64,000 bases of DNA from Chrysaora quinquecirrha (lineage: Eukaryota; Cnidaria; Scyphozoa; Semaeostomeae; Pelagiidae). Where the stretch lies: the NCBI GenBank assembly GCA_014526335.1, contig JACTAT010000050.1, positions 496,001 to 560,000 on the forward strand, read 5' to 3'. This document shows positions 57,760 to 64,000 of this stretch, piece after piece (position 1 is the first letter of the stretch; each line of letters starts with the position of its first letter). The notes under the pieces were generated by a model. That model did not search any database. It saw nothing but the letters and a program-made list of their open reading frames with translations, and was not told the DNA's origin. The position numbers were made by a program, and so were the translations under genes.

Positions 57760-58992
57760 ATTTTTGTTTACTAAGCTAATATTTTTCCTGTTAATAATTT
57801 TTATTTTTATGACACTGATGTTAAGCTTCTTTTTAGAAGGCAATCAGTATACTGGTAAATAAATAAAACATTTCTTGATTTCTGTTCTACTTTGTAGTTA
57901 ACAAAAGATCTTCTCAAACTCATATTAATGTTGCAACTTATGTAGATATCAAATGTACTTGTAATAGTTAATATTAAAATAGTTTGTTATTAATTCTATC
58001 AAGTTTTGCTTAAGTTGGTTAATATCTACCAGATGTATCCTTGTAAATAGGGTGCTTGGCTAGAAAGCCGTTTCAGTTCTTTCTCTGTGTACTACGTAGC
58101 TTGATTATTAATGCAATTCTTTTGTAATGTATCTTATGCTATTATATCTATTATATATATATATATATGTTAAAACTTATAAGTTCAATACGCAAGTATA
58201 ATATATTTTAAAACTAATAGAATATATATATATATATTCTAGATGATAATGAATTTGAATTTTTTGCAGATATAGTGGAGTTCAACTCTTCTGGGCTCTT
58301 TTCATCTTCAAGCCAACTATCGAGCCATCTTCTTCCTCATTATATACCCCTCTCCTTGGTTGATCGGCTGCACTTTCTCACTTTGGTTCGCAGGAAGCCT
58401 AACAATCATATTGCTTTTCTTTCAGCAACAGTGACAAAATCCTTCCAGCAAATGAAATGAAACATTTTCAGTGAAAAGAATATTCTTATTCCTTTAATCT
58501 GATATTCCAGGAATGAGAAAGTCATTGACCAATTTAATGTGTGATGCTTCACCCATACATGCATTTTACTGGACAGAACAAGGAAACCCTTATGTTGTTC
58601 AGCTTCTGCAGGAGATACTTTTCCATCTTGAAAAGGTTCAACCGTTTTTGGTGCAGTAGCAATCTGGTATTTTTCCTATGCCCCTAAGTAATGATAGATG
58701 GATATTATTTCATTTCAACAAAAAATTTGGAAGGCTAGTTAATGTAATACAGAGACTTTATCTACTCGTATTTAATCTTGTTTTGTTGCACACTGGACAC
58801 TGAGAAGGAGCATAAGTTGTTGTAGTTATAAATAAAGCATGGTATTTTCTAGATAGTTTGAGTTTTTGTTCTGTTCTTGTAAGTCGATCATGTCTGAGCT
58901 TATTGTCTCTTGTCAACACGCAAATTAACAGTGACGACGAGGATTAAACGGAATTGATTTAAACACATTGGTAAAATCAGTATTTACAAGTC

Positions 58993-59449
58993 ATGGCTTT
59001 CAATCTACAACCTGTTCCTGCATTCATTGTTGATGCTGATATCGGAGCAAGTCTTTCAACATGGTGGAGACTATGGCTGCAGGATTTCGAAACATTTATC
59101 TTGGCTAGGGGTATCACGGACTCAAAACTAAAGAAAGCCTTGTTGTTATATCAAGCAGGCCGGAGGATAAGGGAAATTTTTGCTCAACTAACTGATACGG
59201 GAAACGACTATGACTTTGACCTGGCAAAGACAAAGTTATCAGAATACTTCGAGCCACAGAAGAACAAACGCTATGAAGTGTATCTCTTTGGTGAAATGAA
59301 ACAAGGAGAAAAGATTGAGAAACCTTGGAAAAAGATGCGAGTTTGCAGATGAAACGTTTGAAATAGAAGGGCAAATTATTATTAGGAATCGCTCCACCAG
59401 AATTCGGAAAAGAACTCTTCGAGATCCGGCATACTCTTTAAATAAATAA
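58993..59449 (+). pseudogene. Gypsy-like gag, unit copy 2
   Basis: The first break of copy 1 is absent, so MAFNLQPVPA to KRYEVYLFGEMKQG reads continuously (119 codons) including IFAQLTDTGNDYDFDL. One frame change remains near 59,335, after which EFADETFEIEG continues to TAA at 59,447-59,449. Ty3/gypsy capsid-like; no nucleocapsid knuckle. Confidence 0.75.
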
Positions 59450-59478
59450 ATTTAAAGAAAGAAAGATTGGTATATAAA

Positions 59479-59796
59479 ATGTCTGCCAATGTTACTCCAT
59501 TAGCATTATTGTCTCATTTTTCAAAGACCATAATAGCTGCTAGAATTGAAGAATACAATTGCGAAAACTACCATGAATATTTGGAAAGAACGTTCAGAAT
59601 TATGATGGTCAAAGCAAAATTAGCTGAAATAGAAAGACTGTTTGCTTTTGTTTGCACTGCAGACATAATAAAGAACATCAAAAAGCATGCAGCAGTAGGT
59701 AGAGGGGACGAGTCACAAGGAAATAAGCAGCAGTTTCCCATGAGCTTCTTTGGGCTTCTTTTGAACTTTAAACCTATCTGGACAGGGCTTTTTTGA
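59479..59796 (+). CDS. Unknown 105-aa ORF, unit copy 2
   Basis: Counterpart of 47,582-47,899, with Ser to Asn in the YNCENYHEY stretch. Function unknown. Confidence 0.25.
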   Translation: MSANVTPLALLSHFSKTIIAARIEEYNCENYHEYLERTFRIMMVKAKLAEIERLFAFVCTADIIKNIKKHAAVGRGDESQGNKQQFPMSFFGLLLNFKPIWTGLF

Positions 59797-60144
59797 GCAT
59801 CCTCAGACCGAGGGGGGGCTAAATTAGCCCCCCCCTTATAGCTCGCGTCTGGGAAGAGCGGTAAAAATGAAATTTGGCCAAATTTGTAATCATATTATTT
59901 GGAACTGTAATGTTTTGTTGATATCCAATGCATTATGACATCATAATGACGTAATAATCACTTTTCCACTTTTTGACATTTCTACCTTAAATTATAGGAC
60001 TGATAATCACTACTAAACTATTGGAAAACCCATTTTGACTGTTATAATCATACCTAAACACATTTTGCTACATTTTTGAAAAATGTCTTACTTTTCTATA
60101 GAAATGCTGCGCATGCGCAGTAGAAAACTGTCATTATTTTTTTC

Positions 60145-62302
60145 ATATGAGTTTCTTGAAGTAGCTTCTGATGAACAAGTAGAACCGAGTCACCAATACA
60201 CTGATATTTGCGAGGAGAAATTATATTAGCATCGTTAGAGGGTCAGAAATGATAAATAATGCTGATGTCAGCAATATTCTTAAAATAGAATCCAAATGAA
60301 TTTCACAAAAACAGGGTTATTATCTGGTGTCATCTGATATTTGATTGCCATTGCCCAAGTTTCATGAAGATATCAATTTCATCAAAGAAATTAGACCAAA
60401 TTTCGTTGGTCCTAAAGTGACAATTTTCAACATGGTTGCTATGCTAATGGTTCATTAGTAACCATGGAAACTACCACATCACAAGGTCCGCAGATAATTT
60501 TTAGGAAAAGTCAAGAACATTCACCAAACTTTGTTTCGTGCATTTTGAGTTTTGTAAAGAAATGTAGGAGGGGGGCAATTTTAGCCCCCCCCGGTCCAGA
60601 TAGGGTTAAAACTTTAAAAGATGCAATATCCATTGCCAAAGCAGGCTACATTGTTGTGAAATCGAGATTCATGACAGCGGAAGTGTCTTCGAATGTGAAA
60701 AAGCTTGAAGACGAAATCAATAATTTGTCAAAGCAAACATCTGTTTTGTGATGGGCTTACCAAGGGGATATGCAAAAAACACTCCGGAAGAAGTAAAATA
60801 AAAAAAGGCTTTCTGTGATAGCAATATATCCCAAAATATCACTTGCTATCTATACAGATTCGCTCCATCATGGCCTCAAACAACAAACACAGATGATTTT
60901 TGTGGTTATTCTCTCATATATTAAGTCATTCTATCCAGGCATCAAATTCAGCAGCTTTTTCCACATATGTACACTAGTCGTTACTGATGATATAGAACAA
61001 CAGATTGACAATGTATAATGTGGTGACTATTGCTGCTTGAATAGCTACCATAAAGATGCATGACGTCCTACAGATAATACTAATTAGTTAACAAGACAAA
61101 AGTAAACAAATTATATATCATTTGAAAGCCCTTGATTAGACGAGTTGATTGGTGTATGTATCGTTCTGATCGACCATCCAACCAAAGATTTATAAGTAGA
61201 AATGCTAATTTATTTGTTACTGCCTTCCAAGTATGGGCATCTTGTGTTCACGCAGCTAATTTAATTGTACCAAACTCTATGTCATCATGTAGAGGACTAA
61301 TGCTACAATAGATTGTTTGCTAGGGGGAGCGTATAGATAGGGTTAACTTCATAACAGGATCAAGACAATAAAACAGTCTACATTGTATATTGTTACTCTC
61401 AGTCCATGCTATATGGCAACCATCAAAGAACTTTAAAAATCTGCTCGTTCTTATTGGCAAGGTGCTGCTGCATTAGCAAAGCTGACAACACAAACCTACT
61501 TAACAAAACAGGAGTAACAAAACAGAATGTAGTCTGTCTTATTGTCTCAATACTGTAAAAATACAGATTTGAGTACAGTTGCAAGCAGTGAAGACAAATA
61601 CAACCTCTTGTGTATTAAATGCATTCTGTTAGCTTACTAAGTTTGACATACAACAGGAAGAAGCAAATTTTAAAATTGGACCAACAATTAGGCAGACTTC
61701 ATCTGAAAGATAAAAATATAAAAGGTGAGCCCAATGTTCTTTTGTTTGATCGGAGATGCGATTTAACTTGCCAAGCAAAGCAGATGTACAAGGTAAAAGG
61801 TAAATTTCAGATTATAGATCTTCAGAGTTCGATATCATTGAACTAATAGATACCTTTGAGTTCAATAGAGAACCAGGAATCAGTTTTTTTGAGGTTTACA
61901 AAAGTTGATCTTTTAAACTTGCAATACAACTATCTTGATTCAATATCTCTATCATCTGTATAAATAAAGAATATTAGCCTTGATTTGAGAAATCACATTT
62001 TGGGGAATAACAATTTTTCCAAAGTAAAATATTAGGTGCAATATTTAAGGAGTGTTGGATGGGAGATACTTAAAGAATCTGAAAATCTTTTTTTCTTCTT
62101 CTTCTTTGTTTTTTTTATCATTACTCCTTTTATATATGTTTTTCACTTTGGATGAGAAGCAGATTGTCATTGACAATAGATGTACACATAATGACCTTCA
62201 AAACCTGTATCCATGTAATTCCTAAATATTTTCAGTTTTAAAAGCAATTTTTTACATGCAAAGTGCAGTATAGATTCTTTTCAGAATTCATACTCTACGG
62301 TG
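60145..62302. other. No clear gene; palindrome and short frames
   Basis: A palindrome of six G, CAATTTTAG and six C at 60,570-60,590 is followed by GGTCCAGATAGGGTTAA. A frame spanning it (60,464-60,751; EVSSNVKKLEDEINNLSKQ at the end) and frames at 60,815-61,018 and 61,619-61,846 have no recognised domain. Probably repeat-derived. Confidence 0.4.
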
Positions 62303-62757
62303 TCAAGTTACTCTATAGGCTTCTTGTAAATACATTTCTGTGGGCCAAAGGACCAATTTTACACCCTTGTCCGCAGGTTTCAGGACAAAATCCCTACGAG
62401 CTTTGAGTTCATTAAATGCTTGGATATTCTCTTTTGAGAGGTTGTTTTGGTTTATACCCTCAATATGGCTTGCCATATCCCAAATGTTTTGGGAGAACAA
62501 TGAGAGGTAGTTCGATAGGTTGTCATTATCTGGGCTTGGTTGGATCCAAGATTATGGGGTGCTGAATTGGTTCTTCTTTGACTCATTATCACTATTTTAA
62601 AAGAAATATTGTATTTCCATTCGCCTTTTGAACTTGAGATATGATTTTTGTATGGCAAGTCTGTCAGTTGTAGTGTGTGTGGGGACAAACAAGAGTCCCC
62701 TGTTAAATAATTCTATTTGTTTATTGCTAAGTTGGAAGTTTCCAAGATTGATAATAT
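62303..62757 (-). pseudogene. Penelope-like element RT N-terminal fragment
   Basis: On the minus strand, in order and across frame changes: FQLSNKQIELFNRGLLF with a VPT continuation, HPIILDPTKP, PDNDNLSNYLSLFSQN, then NIQAFNELKARRDFVLKPADKG and VLWPTEMYLQEA. The KPADKG block and the preceding GLxFxPT motif are typical of the N-terminal RT part of Penelope-like/GIY-YIG elements. The palm motifs and endonuclease are missing. Family call from memory of the motif pattern. Confidence 0.55.
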
Positions 62758-63072
62758 TATCAATTGAATAGATTTACTTATTTCTTTATTTAGATTTTTC
62801 TTTATTGCATTTTTGCCATAGCTAGGCCTATGTTGTTTGGAACGTGTTTAGTATTTTGCGCATGTAGGGAGTATTAGCCCTATTTTGTAAAGGTGCACAG
62901 CTATTCGCCACTTGGTCTAAGGTAAGGAAGAAGAGAAAAAGACAGGAAGGAATCAACAAAAAGAGGTATTATAAAGTGTAAATATAAAAACAGAACAAGA
63001 TAAAATAGAAAAGTATCATGAAAAAAGTATAACAAAAGGTATAAAACTATATAACAAATTGCTCAATGTTCA

Positions 63073-63444
63073 TCATTTCTTCTTCTTTTTATTCCCTTTT
63101 AGTAATGTGTTCTGTATATTTTCATGGGCACTTCTCTGGGCCCTTATTGCAACAGTAGACGTTGCTTCTTCTCCAAAAAGGTTGCTGGTTGTTTCCAGCA
63201 GGTGTTTTATTTTCGATTTATCTCTGTCTGGTAGCTCTTGAAATTTTTGTATGTGAGTTTCACATACTATTTTACATAAATTATCAGCGGCATTGTTTAT
63301 CCTTTGATAGACCTCCTTGGGTTTTTCAAATGTGATATTTGTGAATTTTGGATAATGGGTGGACTCAATGAAATATTTTAATTGATTGGTTTTGTGTTGA
63401 TTGAATGATAGGCTCTCATAGTGGCGGAGAAGGGACCAATAGGT
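63073..63444 (-). pseudogene. ORF upstream of the Penelope-like RT, possibly same element
   Basis: Minus-strand frame of 123 codons between TAA (63,445-63,447) and TGA (63,073-63,075): WSLLRHYESLSFNQHKTN, THYPKFTNITFEKPKEVYQR, LPDRDKSKIKHLLETTSN, ending GNKKKKK. A Thr/Ser-rich low-complexity frame lies upstream at 63,450-63,630. Protein-like composition and position suggest the N-terminal region of the same element; no domain recognised. Confidence 0.4.
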
Positions 63445-64000
63445 TTATTCCTGAACACTGGCTCTGCCCCACAAGTCCATTTGGTCAGCATGTACATGAT
63501 GTGGTTTGATGTTGATGGATGGTTGTGCTGTTTTTGAAGTTAATGTTGTAGGTGTGGATATTGGTGAAGTAATATGGCTGGTAGTGGATGTAGTGAATGT
63601 GTGAATTGGTGTTGTGGACGTGTGTGCAAGCATATTGTTGTGACTCCCTTTGCTTGGAGCCCTTGTTTTTGAAGTCCAACCCTTGGTTCGGATTTTATTT
63701 TTGTTTGATTTTATGTCAATCTTTCATTTGTGGTCATTTCTCCCCATTCGGTCAGTCTGGACATGTTTACCACATCATCCGCATTGCAGGATATATTTGA
63801 CATTGTAGTTGTCATTGATGTCATAGCCGCCGTAATGGTGGTGAAGAGCATTAATATGAACTTTGATGCTGCTGATTGCTTCAGTTCTAAACAGGAGATA
63901 AAAGAATCAAAAATAGAATAAAGGGAAACAAGTATAACTATGAAAAGGAGATAAGTAAGATAAGGTCGTAGTTGAAAGACAGTATAGTGATAGAAAATAA
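63445..64000. other. Low-complexity minus-strand coding-like region; nothing firm
   Basis: The minus strand reads Thr/Ser/Ile-rich text (GTTGAT/GTGGATG-type repetition on the plus strand). It could be the linker of the element above; no other feature. Confidence 0.3.

Larger units (their letters stand above)
49768..60144 (+). repeat. 10.4-kb composite duplicated unit, copy 2
   Basis: Second copy of 37,851-48,247, about 20 bases shorter in total. It starts 1,520 bases after copy 1 ends. No common flanking sequence and no obvious target-site duplication at either copy. Confidence 0.95.

Noticed and set aside
1..64000. CRISPR arrays, bacterial operons, ribosomal RNA genes
   Set aside because: No regularly spaced identical repeats with unique spacers, no Shine-Dalgarno-led gene clusters and no rRNA-like segments were seen.

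Overview
The window is AT-rich metazoan nuclear DNA, most likely from a marine invertebrate. It has spliced exons with GT-AG borders, no bacterial gene arrangement, and a dense mixture of Metazoa-type transposable elements. Small inverted-repeat elements with G-run/C-run ends and a GACGTGCC core are present; I recall similar ones from cnidarian genomes, but the sequence alone does not fix the phylum.

Layout. 1-7.4 kb is mostly non-coding, with a possible minus-strand gene made of tiny exons (two of them phase-compatible) and a diverged repeat pair at 30-205 and 3826-4012. 7.4-12.2 kb holds a nearly full-length CR1/L2-like LINE. Its ORF1 starts with a signal-peptide-like segment followed by a virus-type 2A ribosome-skipping motif; its ORF2 (endonuclease plus reverse transcriptase) is broken. 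12.2-16.4 kb carries interspersed repeats and small inverted-repeat elements. 16.4-20.2 kb has the only plausible host coding material of recognisable type: a RING/TRAF zinc-finger exon and, downstream, two phase-compatible exons that may encode part of a MATH-like domain. 20.9-22.4 kb has a LINE remnant and a further small inverted-repeat element.

23.7-36.1 kb is a nested block. A degenerate DDE-integrase-like gene (copy A) and a truncated second copy (copy B) lie on a direct 1.8-kb duplication either side of a complete but dead BEL/Pao LTR retrotransposon (27,124-32,790). A Ty1/copia fragment abuts copy B.

37.9-60.1 kb is dominated by two near-identical direct copies of a unit of about 10.4 kb (37,851-48,247 and 49,768-60,144), separated by 1.52 kb of unrelated DNA. 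Each unit is a composite of a gypsy RT fragment, a zinc-finger transposase-like pseudogene, a tRNA-like (SINE) sequence, the 3' half of a non-LTR RT with a poly-A end, and a gypsy gag. The copies differ mainly by one-base indels, many in homopolymers, so assembly or sequencing artefact must be considered. The spacer carries a third integrase-like fragment and a 20-bp minisatellite. 60.1-64 kb is mostly non-coding, with a minus-strand fragment resembling a Penelope-like element.

Almost every coding trace is a transposon or its wreck. The most notable points are the signal-peptide plus 2A arrangement in the LINE ORF1, the 10.4-kb composite duplication with gypsy fragments at both ends, and the integrase-like gene family present three times.
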